Positions 34,931 through 44,053 of a stretch of 64,000 nt of DNA are shown one piece after another. Under the pieces are notes generated by a model that did no database searches, was not told where the DNA came from, and saw only the letters and a program-made list of their open reading frames with translations. Source of the stretch: Nonomuraea dietziae (GTDB taxonomy: Bacteria > Actinomycetota > Actinomycetes > Streptosporangiales > Streptosporangiaceae); contig NZ_JACIBV010000001.1 of assembly GCF_014195505.1 (NCBI RefSeq), forward strand, positions 2,728,001 through 2,792,000, given 5' to 3'. Position 1 is the first letter of the stretch. Every line of letters begins with the position of its first letter. The translations under genes and the position numbers were made by a program.

Positions 34931-35917
34931 ATGGATCGGTTGGAGCGCATTCGCGGGTCTCTGCTCGGCGGCGCGATCGGCGACGCCCTCGGCGCGCCGA
35001 TCGAGTTCGACTCGATCAGGGAGATCCGCAAGCACCACGGCCCGGACGGCGTCACCGGCTACGTGCCCGACTGGCGGGGCAGGGTCGGCTTGGTCACCGA
35101 CGACACGCAGATGACGCTGTTCACGGTCGAGGGCCTGGTCGGCGGCGGTGACGTGGAGTCGGTACGGCAGGCCTACCTGCGCTGGCTCGACACCCAGGAC
35201 CACTCCGCTCCCCCGCCGCCCGACCGGCCGTGGCGTACGGGATCGCTGCGCGAGCAGGGGTGGCTCTACTCCAGGCGGGCGCCGGGCAACGCCTGTCTGT
35301 CGGGGCTGCGCCAGCCCTTCCCCGGCCCTGCCCCGATGGGCGAGCCAGGCCCGGTCAACCCCGGTTCCAAGGGCTGCGGCACGGTCATGAGGTCGGCGCC
35401 CTTCGGGCTGGTGGCCGAGCCCGCGGCCGCGTTCAGGCTGGCCGCGGAGTGCGCGCAGATCACCCATGGGCATCCGACCGGCTACCTGGCCGCGGGGGCG
35501 TTCGCGGCGATCACGGCCTGCCTGGTGGAGGGAGCGCCGCTGGCCGAGGCCGTACGGCGCGCTCTCGACCTGCTGCCGGGCGGCGACGAGACCAGCATCG
35601 CGCTGCTGGCGGCCTCGCGGGCCCCTGACGAACGCACCCCTGAGGCGGTCGAACGGCTGGGCGGGGCGTGGGTGGCGGAGGAGGCCCTGGCCATCGCCGT
35701 CCACTGCGCGCTGGCCGAGCCCGATCCAGCCAGGGCGCTGCTGCTGGCCGTCAACCACTCGGGCGACAGCGACTCCACGGGCGCGATCTGCGGCAACCTG
35801 CTCGGCGCCGCGCACGGCACGGCCGCGCTGCCCGCCGAGTGGCTGCGGCCGCTCGAAGGACGCGAGACGATCGAGGAGCTCAGCCTTTCACTGAGCCGCG
35901 CAGCACACCCGAGATGA
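34931..35917 (+). CDS. ADP-ribosylglycohydrolase family protein
   Basis: A 328-residue member of the DraG/ARH family, which removes ADP-ribose from proteins or small molecules using two Mg ions. Metal-binding motifs are present at both ends: GDALGAPIEF and LVTDDTQMT near the N-terminus and HSGDSDSTGAICGNLLGA near the C-terminus. It starts 18 bases after hrpA and may be co-transcribed. Its last 38 bases overlap the end of the convergent sugar-permease gene. No partner ADP-ribosyltransferase is visible nearby. Confidence 0.9.
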   Translation: MDRLERIRGSLLGGAIGDALGAPIEFDSIREIRKHHGPDGVTGYVPDWRGRVGLVTDDTQMTLFTVEGLVGGGDVESVRQAYLRWLDTQDHSAPPPPDRPWRTGSLREQGWLYSRRAPGNACLSGLRQPFPGPAPMGEPGPVNPGSKGCGTVMRSAPFGLVAEPAAAFRLAAECAQITHGHPTGYLAAGAFAAITACLVEGAPLAEAVRRALDLLPGGDETSIALLAASRAPDERTPEAVERLGGAWVAEEALAIAVHCALAEPDPARALLLAVNHSGDSDSTGAICGNLLGAAHGTAALPAEWLRPLEGRETIEELSLSLSRAAHPR

Positions 35918-36692
35918 CCCAGCGCTGGGCGAAGACGTAGACGATCAGCACGGGCGCCAGAGCCATCAGGTAGGAGGCGAACGCGACGGTGTAGTCGGTG
36001 TTGAACTGCGACTGGAAGACGTACTGCACCAGCGGCAGCGTCTGCGCCTCCGACAGCACCACCAGCGGCAGCAGGAAGTCGTTCCACGCCCACAGGAAGG
36101 TGAGGATGCCGACCGTGGCGTTCATCGGGGCGAGCAGCGGGAAGATCACCCGCCAGAACACCGTCCAGGTGCCCGCGCCGTCCACGCGCGCCGCCTCCTC
36201 CAGCGACACGGGGATCGAGCGGATGTAGCCGACGTAGAGGAAGATGTTGAACGCCAGGCCGTAGACGACGTACAGCAGGATGAGCCCCGCCTGGTTGTCC
36301 AGGCCCAGCATCGAGGTCTGCTTGACCACCGGCAGCATGATGATCGGGAACGGCACGAACAGCGCGGAGACGAAGTAGTAGTACAGCCCCTTGAACAGGC
36401 GGCGCTCCATGTTGCGGGCGATGGCGTAGGCGACGAGAGAGTTGGTCAGCAGGGTGAGCAGCACGGCGGAGACCGTGATGAGGGCGCTGGTCAGCGCGGC
36501 GCGCGGATAGCCGGTCAGCTCCCAGGCGGTGGCGAAGTTGCTCCAGCGGATCTCGCTCGGTAAGGCGAGACCCGAGCCCGTCAGCTGGTCGGGCGACTTG
36601 AGCGCGGTGACGACGGTGAAGTAGAGCGGGACCAGCACGGTCAGCGAGCAGGCGGCCAGCAGTCCGGTGAGCCACCAGTTGACGCGGGTCAC
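35880..36692 (-). CDS. Carbohydrate ABC transporter permease (MalG type)
   Basis: A 270-residue inner-membrane permease with six helices and the EAA loop SLEEAARVDGAGTWTVFWRVIFPLLAP typical of MalG-like subunits (described, residues ~180-205). GTG 36692 overlaps the upstream permease stop by four bases. It is the last gene of a three-gene import operon (binding protein, MalF, MalG) transcribed leftward. As usual for such actinobacterial systems no ATPase gene is present; a shared MsiK-type ATPase is assumed. Confidence 0.88.
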   Translation of the reverse strand: MTRVNWWLTGLLAACSLTVLVPLYFTVVTALKSPDQLTGSGLALPSEIRWSNFATAWELTGYPRAALTSALITVSAVLLTLLTNSLVAYAIARNMERRLFKGLYYYFVSALFVPFPIIMLPVVKQTSMLGLDNQAGLILLYVVYGLAFNIFLYVGYIRSIPVSLEEAARVDGAGTWTVFWRVIFPLLAPMNATVGILTFLWAWNDFLLPLVVLSEAQTLPLVQYVFQSQFNTDYTVAFASYLMALAPVLIVYVFAQRWVISGVLRGSVKG

Positions 36693-37495
36693 AGCTGTTC
36701 CCTCCGTTGCAGGATCCTGAGCTGGAAGATCGAGACCAGCACGATGACGACGAAGTAGACGATGGCGTTGGCGGTCTGGTAGGCGTACTCCCCGCCCTGG
36801 AATCCGCCGGTGTAGATGAGCAGCGACACCGAGGTGGTCGCGGTGCCGGGGCCGCCGTTGGTGAGGGCCACGATGTGGTCGAAGACCTGAAGGAAGTTCT
36901 TCAGCGACAGCACCATGTTGACGGTGAAGAACGGCGCGATCAGCGGGAAGACCACCGAACGGAAGCGCCGCCACGAGCCCGCCCCGTCGATCCGCGCGGC
37001 CTCGTGCAGATCCTCGGGGATGGTCTGCAGCCCGGCCAGATAGATGATGATGTTGAAGGCCACGGCCTGCCACACCGCGACGACCACGACGCCGATCCAC
37101 GCCAGCTCGCCGAGCAGCACGGGCACGTAGTTGGAGAACAGGTAGTTGAAGATGTAGCCGACGATCAGGATGGCCAGCACGTTCGGGATGAAGAAGATGC
37201 CGCGCAGCGCGGTCCTGAACCTGATGCGCGCGCTCAGCCCCACGGCGATCGCCAGGGCGATCACGTTGGTGAGGATCGTCGCGACGACGGCGAACTGGAA
37301 GGTGAACAGGTAGGCGTCGAGGATCCTGTCGTCCTTGAAGAGGTTGACGTAGTTGCGCAGGCCGACGAAGGCGTGCTCGCCGTAGCCCGGGGAGTCGGTG
37401 AGGCTGTAGTAGACGCCCTGCAGCACCGGCACGGTGTGGAAGACGAAGAAGAGCACGAAGGCGGGCAGCACCATCCAGTAGAAGGCCCTGCTCAT
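36689..37495 (-). CDS. Carbohydrate ABC transporter permease (MalF type)
   Basis: A 268-residue permease with six predicted helices and the EAA motif LHEAARIDGAGSWRRFRSVVFPL. The N-terminus WMVLPAFVLFFVFHTVPVLQG is typical of MalF/UgpA subunits. Overlaps both neighbours by ATGA/GTGA junctions, so translation is coupled. Confidence 0.9.
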   Translation of the reverse strand: MSRAFYWMVLPAFVLFFVFHTVPVLQGVYYSLTDSPGYGEHAFVGLRNYVNLFKDDRILDAYLFTFQFAVVATILTNVIALAIAVGLSARIRFRTALRGIFFIPNVLAILIVGYIFNYLFSNYVPVLLGELAWIGVVVVAVWQAVAFNIIIYLAGLQTIPEDLHEAARIDGAGSWRRFRSVVFPLIAPFFTVNMVLSLKNFLQVFDHIVALTNGGPGTATTSVSLLIYTGGFQGGEYAYQTANAIVYFVVIVLVSIFQLRILQRREQL

Positions 37496-38697
37496 GACCT
37501 GCGCTCCATGACCTTGTCCCACTCGCTGTCGAGCTCGGCGAGGAAGGCGCGCGAGTCCCCGTCGATGAGGAAGCGCTGCAGCAGCCGCTCCAGCTGGACG
37601 GCCAGCGGGATGTGGTGGTCGGGGAAGCCGGCCAGGCGGCCCCGCTCGAAGTAGGGCAGCACCTCCCGAAGGACCGGCGAGCCGGCCTGTCTCAGCGGAG
37701 GGATGGCCACCTGTTCCTCGGCGTAGGCCTTCATCACCTCGGGCCGCATCAGGTACTCCACGAACGCCATCGCCTCCTTCGGATGCCGCGGCTCGCGCGC
37801 CATCGTCACCGCGACGTCCACCCCCGACACCAGCCGCTGATCCTGTACGGCGGGCAGCGCGAACGTGCCGAGCTCGAAGGCGGGCTCCAGGCCCTTGATG
37901 GCCGGGATCGCCCAGCTGCCCTGCAGGTACATCGCGGCCCTGCCCTCGGCGAAGGCGCGGTTGCCCTCGTCGTAGCCGCGTGAGAGGCGGTCGGGCTGGC
38001 CGTGGGAGTAGAGCTCCTTGAGCTTCTCCGTCACCTGCGGGTAGGCGCTCAGGAAGGTGGCCAGGCCCGCCCTGCGCCTGGCGAAGAAGTCGGCGGGCGC
38101 GAGGTTGGCGGCCAGGGCGTTGAAGGTGGGCAGCGCGGTCCAGGCGTCCTTCAAGGTGAGGTAGAACGGCGTCACCCCCGCCGCCCTGAACGTCCTGGCG
38201 GCCGCGATGAGCTCCGCCCAGCTGCGGGGCGGCTCGACGCGGTGCCTGGCGAAGAGGTCCTTGTTGTAGATCACGACGTTGGCGTTGGAGGCGAAGGGCA
38301 GCCCGTTCACCTCTCCGCGCCCGAAGGTGCCCAGGTCGTTGAGGATCTTCTGCACCGGCGGGTTGACCACCTGGGCGACCCTGTCGCGGCTGAAGTCGTG
38401 GAAGACGCCCGCCGCGGCCAGCTCGCCGAAGACGCCTGCCCCGTTGAGCGTCAGCACGTCGGGCACGTCCTGCCTGACCAGGCGGGTCCTGAGGGCGGTC
38501 TCGGCGTTGGGCACGTGGCGCTGGACCACCCTGACGCCGGGGTGCTCGCGCTCGAACTCCTCGATGATGCGGTCGAAGGTCTTGACGGCCTCGGGCTTGA
38601 ACTGGAAGAAGTCCAGCGTGACGGCGGAGCCTGGATCCTGGCCGCACGAGGACGCGAACAGGGCGGCGGCCACCAGAAGGGCGATGCTGCGGGCCAT
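37492..38697 (-). CDS. Sugar ABC transporter substrate-binding lipoprotein (family 1)
   Basis: A 401-residue lipoprotein with lipobox ASSC close to residue 18. The mature part is a type-1 carbohydrate-binding protein: VTLDFFQFKPEAVKTFDRIIEEFE, PDVLTLNGAGVF, NVVIYNKDLF, GRAAMYLQGSWAI. It captures a sugar outside the cell for the two permeases downstream. ATG 38697 has AAGGAG upstream. The substrate is not predictable from neighbours because no glycoside hydrolase gene lies in this operon; the FadR-type gene upstream has its own terminator and is probably unrelated. Confidence 0.88.
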   Translation of the reverse strand: MARSIALLVAAALFASSCGQDPGSAVTLDFFQFKPEAVKTFDRIIEEFEREHPGVRVVQRHVPNAETALRTRLVRQDVPDVLTLNGAGVFGELAAAGVFHDFSRDRVAQVVNPPVQKILNDLGTFGRGEVNGLPFASNANVVIYNKDLFARHRVEPPRSWAELIAAARTFRAAGVTPFYLTLKDAWTALPTFNALAANLAPADFFARRRAGLATFLSAYPQVTEKLKELYSHGQPDRLSRGYDEGNRAFAEGRAAMYLQGSWAIPAIKGLEPAFELGTFALPAVQDQRLVSGVDVAVTMAREPRHPKEAMAFVEYLMRPEVMKAYAEEQVAIPPLRQAGSPVLREVLPYFERGRLAGFPDHHIPLAVQLERLLQRFLIDGDSRAFLAELDSEWDKVMERRS

Positions 38698-38782
38698 GGC
38701 GACTCCTTGGGGGGTGGGCCTGCCACTGCCCAGCGCGCACGGGTTCTATCCCGCCGGCCGCGCTTTCACGGCCGCGGCCCCG

Positions 38783-38818
38783 CGCGCCGGGAGGCCGCCC
38801 TGACGGCCTCCCGGCGCG
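38783..38818 (-). terminator. Strong terminator after the FadR-type gene
   Basis: A perfect 15-bp stem, CGCGCCGGGAGGCCG (38783-38797) and CGGCCTCCCGGCGCG (38804-38818), with a 6-nt loop, starting 8 nt after the stop codon. It separates the regulator gene from the sugar transporter. Confidence 0.88.
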
Positions 38819-38826
38819 TGGCGCCC

Positions 38827-39495
38827 TCAGAGGTCGCGCTCCTGCTGGTCCAGGATGGCCAGGGCGACCGACACCGCGGTGCTCGCGTCGCCCGCCTCGA
38901 TCGCCGCCAGCAACTCGTCGTGCGAGGTGTCCGAGCCGAGCACCACCCGCTCCATGCAGTGGTCCTTGCGCACGCTGTCCCGCAGCACCTCGCTCATGCT
39001 GCGGTAGAGGTCGCCGAGCACGGGATTGTGCGCCGCCTCCGCCACCAGCAGATGGAAGTCCACGTCGGCGTCGGCGAAGGCGTCCACGTCCACCGACCGC
39101 CCCGCCGAGACCCTCCGCTCGAGCGCCTCCCTCATCCGTTCGAGGTCCTCGGGCGTGCGCTTGGTCGCGGCCAGGCGCGCCGCCACGAGGTCGAGTCCGC
39201 GCCGCACGTCGATGATGTCCATGGCCGCCGCCCTGTCGAGCCGACGCCGCAGCGCCACCTGCGACTCGTCGCTGGCGGTCACGTAGGTGCCGTCACCCTG
39301 CCTGGTCGTCAGCAGCCCCGCGTGCACGAGCACCCGTACGGCCTCGCGCACCGACAGCCTGCTCACGCCCAGCGAAGCGGCCAGCTGGCTCTCTGACGGG
39401 ATCTTGCTTCCCACCGGCCACGCCCCGCTCACGATCTCCTGGCGCAGCTCGCCGATCGCGGCGTCGACGAGCGAGATCCGGCCCACGTTCCGCAT
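38827..39495 (-). CDS. FadR-subfamily GntR transcriptional regulator
   Basis: A 222-residue regulator. The N-terminal winged helix has SLVDAAIGELRQEIVSG, GSKIPSESQLAASLGVSRLSVREAVRVL and RQGDGTYV; the C-terminal FCD domain has DADVDFHLLVAEAAHN and SHDELLAAIEAGD with the Asp/His metal ligands. It diverges from the amidohydrolase/Dpp operon, and an 11-bp palindrome lies between, so it probably represses that operon and itself until the imported compound or a product binds. Confidence 0.9.
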   Translation of the reverse strand: MRNVGRISLVDAAIGELRQEIVSGAWPVGSKIPSESQLAASLGVSRLSVREAVRVLVHAGLLTTRQGDGTYVTASDESQVALRRRLDRAAAMDIIDVRRGLDLVAARLAATKRTPEDLERMREALERRVSAGRSVDVDAFADADVDFHLLVAEAAHNPVLGDLYRSMSEVLRDSVRKDHCMERVVLGSDTSHDELLAAIEAGDASTAVSVALAILDQQERDL

Positions 39496-39511
39496 TCATC
39501 CTCTTCTCTAA

Positions 39512-39522
39512 ACATCTGATGT
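39512..39522. promoter_or_regulatory. Probable FadR-type operator
   Basis: ACATCTGATGT is an 11-bp palindrome with a central T, followed by a partial second copy (GTCTGATTAT). It sits in an AT-rich 76-bp divergent promoter region between the regulator and the first amidohydrolase. Confidence 0.6.
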
Positions 39523-39571
39523 CTGATTATTCTAGTCCGGAGTTCTCCTCAGATTAAGGGGATCACCTCCC

Positions 39572-40720
39572 ATGGACTCCGTGCTGTTCACCAATATCCG
39601 CCCACACGACCTGCTGGTCGTCGACGGCCGCATCGCCGACCCCTCGACGAGGCCGGAGAACACCGTGATCGTCGACGGCGGCGGCGCGCTCGCGCTGCCC
39701 GCCCCCGTCGACGCCCACATCCACCCCGACAAGACGACGTGGGGCCACACCTGGCTCAGCCGTACGCCCGCCTCGACCCTGCGAGAGCTGATCGAGGGCG
39801 AGGTGAAGGCGCGGGCGGGCATGACGGCCTCCGTGGCCGAGCGGGCGGGGGCGCTGATGGACAGCGCCGTCGCCAGGGGCACCCGGGCCTGGCGCGCCCA
39901 CGTGGACGTGGCCCCCGAGTACGGCCTGGCCAACGTGCACGGCGTGCGGGAGGCCGCCGAGGCCCGCAGGCACCTGCTCGACGTGCAGATCGTCGCCTTC
40001 CCCCAGCTGGGCCTGCTCACCCGCCCAGGAACCGCCGAGCTGATGGAGCGTTCCCTCGGCGAGGGCGCCGACGTCATCGGCGGCCTCGACCCGCTCGGCA
40101 TCGACGGCGACCTGCACGGCCACCTCGACGTGCTGTTCGGCCTCGCCGAGCGGACCGGCGCACCGCTCGACATCCACCTGCACGACGGCGGCGAGCAGGG
40201 CCTCGCACAGGTGAGGGAGATCGCCCGCCGCGCCACGGGCACGCGCGTGACGATCAGCCACGCCTTCTGCCTGGCCGAGGCGCGCGAGCTCGACGACCTG
40301 CTGGCCGAGTCGAACGTGGCGCTGACCACCTGCGCGCTCGGCGCCGACCCCGTGCTGCCCGTCGGCCCGCTCACCGCGGCGGGCGTGCTGCTGGCCGCCG
40401 GCTCCGACGGCGTGCGCGACCCGTGGACGCCGTTCGGCGACGGCGACATGATCGCGCGGGCGCACCTGCTCGCCTACCGCACCGACGCCAGGACCGACGA
40501 GGAGCTGGCCGCGTGCTACGCGGTCGCGGCGCACGGGGGCGCCGCGCTCCTCGGCCTCGAACGGGTCGATCTCAAGGCCGGGGACCCGGCCGACTTCGTG
40601 CTGGTGCCCGCCGCCTCGCTCGCCGAGGCCGTCGTGGACCGGCCCGCCCCTCTGCTCGTCGTCCGAGGCGGGGCCGTGATCGCCCGCGAAGGACGCCTTC
40701 TCGAAAGGTCCCCCCGATGA
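39572..40720 (+). CDS. Cytosine-deaminase-like amidohydrolase
   Basis: A 382-residue metallohydrolase with the CodA-type fold. Metal-binding HIH is in DAHIHPDKT; further ligands are IHLHDGGEQG, SHAFCLAEA and SDGVRDPWTPFGDGDM, the latter matching the cytosine deaminase HDDVFDPWYP motif except that the first residue is Ser. It is likely to deaminate or hydrolyse a nitrogen heterocycle. It leads a seven-gene operon: its stop overlaps the binding-protein start (ATGA). The precise substrate is unknown. Confidence 0.85.
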   Translation: MDSVLFTNIRPHDLLVVDGRIADPSTRPENTVIVDGGGALALPAPVDAHIHPDKTTWGHTWLSRTPASTLRELIEGEVKARAGMTASVAERAGALMDSAVARGTRAWRAHVDVAPEYGLANVHGVREAAEARRHLLDVQIVAFPQLGLLTRPGTAELMERSLGEGADVIGGLDPLGIDGDLHGHLDVLFGLAERTGAPLDIHLHDGGEQGLAQVREIARRATGTRVTISHAFCLAEARELDDLLAESNVALTTCALGADPVLPVGPLTAAGVLLAAGSDGVRDPWTPFGDGDMIARAHLLAYRTDARTDEELAACYAVAAHGGAALLGLERVDLKAGDPADFVLVPAASLAEAVVDRPAPLLVVRGGAVIAREGRLLERSPR

Positions 40721-42333
40721 TCCGTCGTGCCGTACCCCTCGCAGGGCTGGCCCTCGCCCTCGCCGCCTGCGGCGCGGGGCCCCAGACCCAGCAGGCCCCC
40801 GCCTCCGCCGCGCCGGTCGCCCTCGACCTGAAGACCTCCACCGCCGCGGCGGCCAAGGGTCTGGACAAGGTCACCTGGAACCTGCCCTACGAGCCGCAGA
40901 CGCTCGACCCGATCAGGTCGTTCAACTACGCGGAGAACACCGCGCTGGCCAACATGTGCGAGAGCCTGCTGCGCCTCACCCCCGACTTCACCATCGAGCC
41001 GGGCCTCGCCGAGAAGGCCGACAACCCGACGCCCACGACGTGGGTCTACACCATCCGCGAGGGCGTGACGTTCTGGGACGGCAAGCCGCTGACCGCCCAG
41101 GACGTCGCCGCCAGCCTGAAGCGGCACCTCGATCCGGCGCTCGGCACCTGGTGGAGCGACTACTTCTCCACCGTCGAGAAGGTCGAGGCGACCGGGCCGA
41201 TGCAGGTCACGGTCACCCTGAAGCAGGCCGACGTGCTGTTCAACCAGGCGATGGCGACGGCGGCGGGTGCGATCGTGTCCAAGGAGTACGCCGCCAAGAA
41301 GGACCTCGGCTCCCCCACGGGCGGCCTGATGTGCACCGGCCCCTTCGAGTTCGGCGCGTGGAAGTCGGGCGACTCGCTGTCGATCGTCCGCAACGACGCC
41401 TACTGGGACAAGGCGCTGACCGCCAAGTCCAAGGAGATCGTCTTCCGCTTCATCGCCGACGAGACGACCGCGGTCAACGCGCTGCGCTCGGGCGAGGTGG
41501 ACGGGCAGTACTTCTACCTGCCGCCCGCGGGCCTGGCCCAGCTGCGGGAGTCGACGACGGGTTCGGTCACGCTGGGCAAGTCGCTGACGTTCTGGACACT
41601 GCTCAGCGCCGCCAAGGACGGCCCCTACGCCGACCCGAAGGTACGGCAGGCGCTCTCGCTCGCCCTCGACAGGGCGGCCATCTCCAAGGTCGTCTTCCAG
41701 GGCACCGCCGCCCCGCAGCGCACGCTGGCCGGCGCGGAGTACTGGGGCTACGAGCGGGCCACCTTCGAGAAGGCCTACCAGGCGCTCCCACAGGAGACGC
41801 AGGACCTGGCCAAGGCCAAGCAGCTGCTCACCGAGGCGGGCTCGCCCACCGAGCCGATCACGATCGCCATCCAGGGCAGCGCGGCCACCCACGAGCAGAC
41901 CGCCAACCTCATCAAGGCCACAGGTGAGGCGCTCGGCCTGAAGATCGACATCAAGGTCGTCCCCGTCGAGCAGTACGGCAACCTCTACTCCGACCCGAAG
42001 GCGCGCGAGGGCGTCGACGCCTTCTTCTCCACCTGGTACGGCAACGTGCCCGACCCGCTCGACATCTACACGGTCTTCCAGGCGGGCGGCCGCACCAACT
42101 TCAACGGCTACCCCGCGGTCGACGCCGACATCAAGAAGGCCCGCGCCGAGGCCGACCCCGCCGCCAGGGCCGCCCTCGTCACCGGCATCCAGGACAAGGT
42201 CACCCGCGACGTGGCCTGGATGCCGCTGAACAACCTGCCTGTCATCCTCTACATGAGCGACCGCGTCACCGGCGCCGTGCCGTCCTTCCCCTACCTGTAC
42301 TACCCGTGGGCCGTGGGGCTGGGCGCGAAGTGA
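40717..42333 (+). CDS. Dpp/Opp-type ABC substrate-binding lipoprotein
   Basis: A 538-residue lipoprotein (lipobox ALAACG) of the SBP_bac_5 family. Typical segments are YEPQTLDPIRSFNYAE, GVTFWDGKPLTAQDV, GTGPFEF-like (CTGPFEFGAWKSGDSL), FIADETTAVNALRSGEVD and ARAALVTGIQDK. This family binds peptides, opines, nickel chelates and other small nitrogenous solutes. Overlaps on both sides (ATGA with the amidohydrolase, GTGA with the permease) show tight co-expression. Confidence 0.9.
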   Translation: MIRRAVPLAGLALALAACGAGPQTQQAPASAAPVALDLKTSTAAAAKGLDKVTWNLPYEPQTLDPIRSFNYAENTALANMCESLLRLTPDFTIEPGLAEKADNPTPTTWVYTIREGVTFWDGKPLTAQDVAASLKRHLDPALGTWWSDYFSTVEKVEATGPMQVTVTLKQADVLFNQAMATAAGAIVSKEYAAKKDLGSPTGGLMCTGPFEFGAWKSGDSLSIVRNDAYWDKALTAKSKEIVFRFIADETTAVNALRSGEVDGQYFYLPPAGLAQLRESTTGSVTLGKSLTFWTLLSAAKDGPYADPKVRQALSLALDRAAISKVVFQGTAAPQRTLAGAEYWGYERATFEKAYQALPQETQDLAKAKQLLTEAGSPTEPITIAIQGSAATHEQTANLIKATGEALGLKIDIKVVPVEQYGNLYSDPKAREGVDAFFSTWYGNVPDPLDIYTVFQAGGRTNFNGYPAVDADIKKARAEADPAARAALVTGIQDKVTRDVAWMPLNNLPVILYMSDRVTGAVPSFPYLYYPWAVGLGAK

Positions 42334-43259
42334 GCTTCCTGCTGAAGCGGCTGGCGGGCCTGGCCGTGGTGCTGCTGGTGGCCTCCTTCCTGGTCTACGG
42401 CCTGCTGTACCTGGTGCCCGGCGGCCCGATGGCCTTCCTGCTCGGCAACAGGAGCGGCACGCCCGAGCAGGTCGCCGCCATCAGGGCGCAGTACCGCCTG
42501 GACGACCCGTTCCTGCTGCGCTACCTCTCGTGGCTGGGTGACGCGCTGACCGGTGACTTCGGCAGCTCGCTGGTCTACCGGCAGGAGGTGGCCGCGCTCA
42601 TCGGCTCGAGGGTGGCGACCACCGTCCTGCTGGTCGGCTACGCGACCGTGCTGATCTCGGCGGGCGGCATCGCCATGGGCCTGCTGGCCGGGCTGCGCGG
42701 CGGCAGGCTGGACACCGCGATCGGGGTGCTGTCCTCGCTGTTCCTGGCCACGCCGCCGTTCGTGGTCGGGGTGCTGCTGGCGATCGTGTTCTCGGTGGGG
42801 CTCGGCTGGTTCCCCGTCTTCGGACCTGGCGAGGGCCTGCTCGACAGGCTCTACCACCTGACGCTGCCCGCGATCACGCTGAGCCTGGCCAGCGCCGCGT
42901 TCCTGGCCCGCATCACCCGCGCCTCGGTGCGGGAGGAGCTGAACCGCGAGCACGTGGAGACCGCCCGCGCCCGCGGCTTCGGCGAGCGCCACATCGTCCG
43001 CCGCCACGTGCTGCGCAACGCCTCGATCCCGGTGGTCACGGTCACCGGGCTCAACATCGCGGGACTGATCGCGGGCTCCGTCGTGGTGGAGAACATCTTC
43101 GCCCTCGACGGCCTCGGCTCGCTGTTCGTCCGGGCGATCCTCCAGCGCGACTTCGCCATCGTCCAGGCCGTGGTGCTCGTGCTGGTGACCGCGTTCGTCC
43201 TGATCAACCTTCTGGTGGACCTGTGCTACTCAGCTCTCGATCCGCGCCTGTCGCGGTGA
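42330..43259 (+). CDS. DppB-type ABC transporter permease
   Basis: A 309-residue permease from GTG 42330. It has the N-terminal LLKRLAGLAVVLLVASFLVYGLLYLVPG segment, DPFLLRYLSWLGDALTGDFG and the loop TARARGFGERHIVRRHVLRNASIPVV typical of DppB/OppB subunits (described, residues ~205-235). Six helices predicted. It forms the channel with the next gene product. Confidence 0.92.
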   Translation: MSFLLKRLAGLAVVLLVASFLVYGLLYLVPGGPMAFLLGNRSGTPEQVAAIRAQYRLDDPFLLRYLSWLGDALTGDFGSSLVYRQEVAALIGSRVATTVLLVGYATVLISAGGIAMGLLAGLRGGRLDTAIGVLSSLFLATPPFVVGVLLAIVFSVGLGWFPVFGPGEGLLDRLYHLTLPAITLSLASAAFLARITRASVREELNREHVETARARGFGERHIVRRHVLRNASIPVVTVTGLNIAGLIAGSVVVENIFALDGLGSLFVRAILQRDFAIVQAVVLVLVTAFVLINLLVDLCYSALDPRLSR

Positions 43260-44053
43260 GCCGCCTGGGCGGTCTCGGCACGGCGGCAGCCGCGCTGCTG
43301 GCCGTCGTGGCGGTGACCACGCTGGCCGCTCCGCTGCTGGCGCCCTACGACCCCGACTTCCCCGACCTGCTCAGCGCTTTGGCGGGCAGCTCCTCCTCGC
43401 ATCCGCTCGGGGCCGACGCGCTCGGCCGCGACGTGCTGTCCAGGCTCATGTACGGCGCGCGGACCACGCTGCTCGGCCCCGCGCTCGTCATCTGCGTCTC
43501 CAGCGTGGTGGGCACCGCGCTGGCGATCACCGCGGCGTGGGCGGGCGGCCGCGTGGACGCCGTCATCTCGCGCGTGCTCGACGTGCTGTTCGCGGTGCCC
43601 GGCATCGTGTTCGCCCTGATCACCGTGGCGGTGCTCGGTCCCGGCATCCCCGGCGTGGTGGCGGGGCTGGCCGTGGCGTACACGCCGTACGTGGCGCGGG
43701 TGGTGCGCTCGGCGGCGCTGCGGGAGCGCAGCCTGCCGTACGTGGCCGCCGCGTGGGTGCAGGGCCGCTCGGCCTTCGCCATCTGCGTGCGGCATCTGCT
43801 GCCCAACCTGCGGCCGATCATCGTCGCGCAGTCGGTCTCGGCGCTCGGGTTCGCGGTGATCGACGTGGCCGCGATCTCCTTCCTCGGGCTCGGCGTGCAG
43901 CCGCCCGCCGCCGACTGGGGGCTGATGGTCAAGAGCGGGTTCGACAGCGCCATGCGCGGCCAGCCGCTGGAGGCGATCTCCGCAGGGGTGCTCATCGCCC
44001 TGGTCGTCGCGTCGGTGAGCGTGCTCGGCGACCGTCTGGGGAGGACCGTATGA
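43223..44053 (+). CDS. DppC-type ABC transporter permease
   Basis: A 276-residue permease with APLLAPYDP, HPLGADALGRDVLSRLMYGAR and the EAA-type loop followed by ISFLGLGVQPPAADWGLM, all standard for DppC/OppC. GTG 43223 gives a short cytosolic leader; GTG 43256, inside a GTGA overlap with dppB, is an equally plausible start that shortens the protein by 11 residues. Confidence 0.9.
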   Translation: MLLSSRSAPVAVSRLGGLGTAAAALLAVVAVTTLAAPLLAPYDPDFPDLLSALAGSSSSHPLGADALGRDVLSRLMYGARTTLLGPALVICVSSVVGTALAITAAWAGGRVDAVISRVLDVLFAVPGIVFALITVAVLGPGIPGVVAGLAVAYTPYVARVVRSAALRERSLPYVAAAWVQGRSAFAICVRHLLPNLRPIIVAQSVSALGFAVIDVAAISFLGLGVQPPAADWGLMVKSGFDSAMRGQPLEAISAGVLIALVVASVSVLGDRLGRTV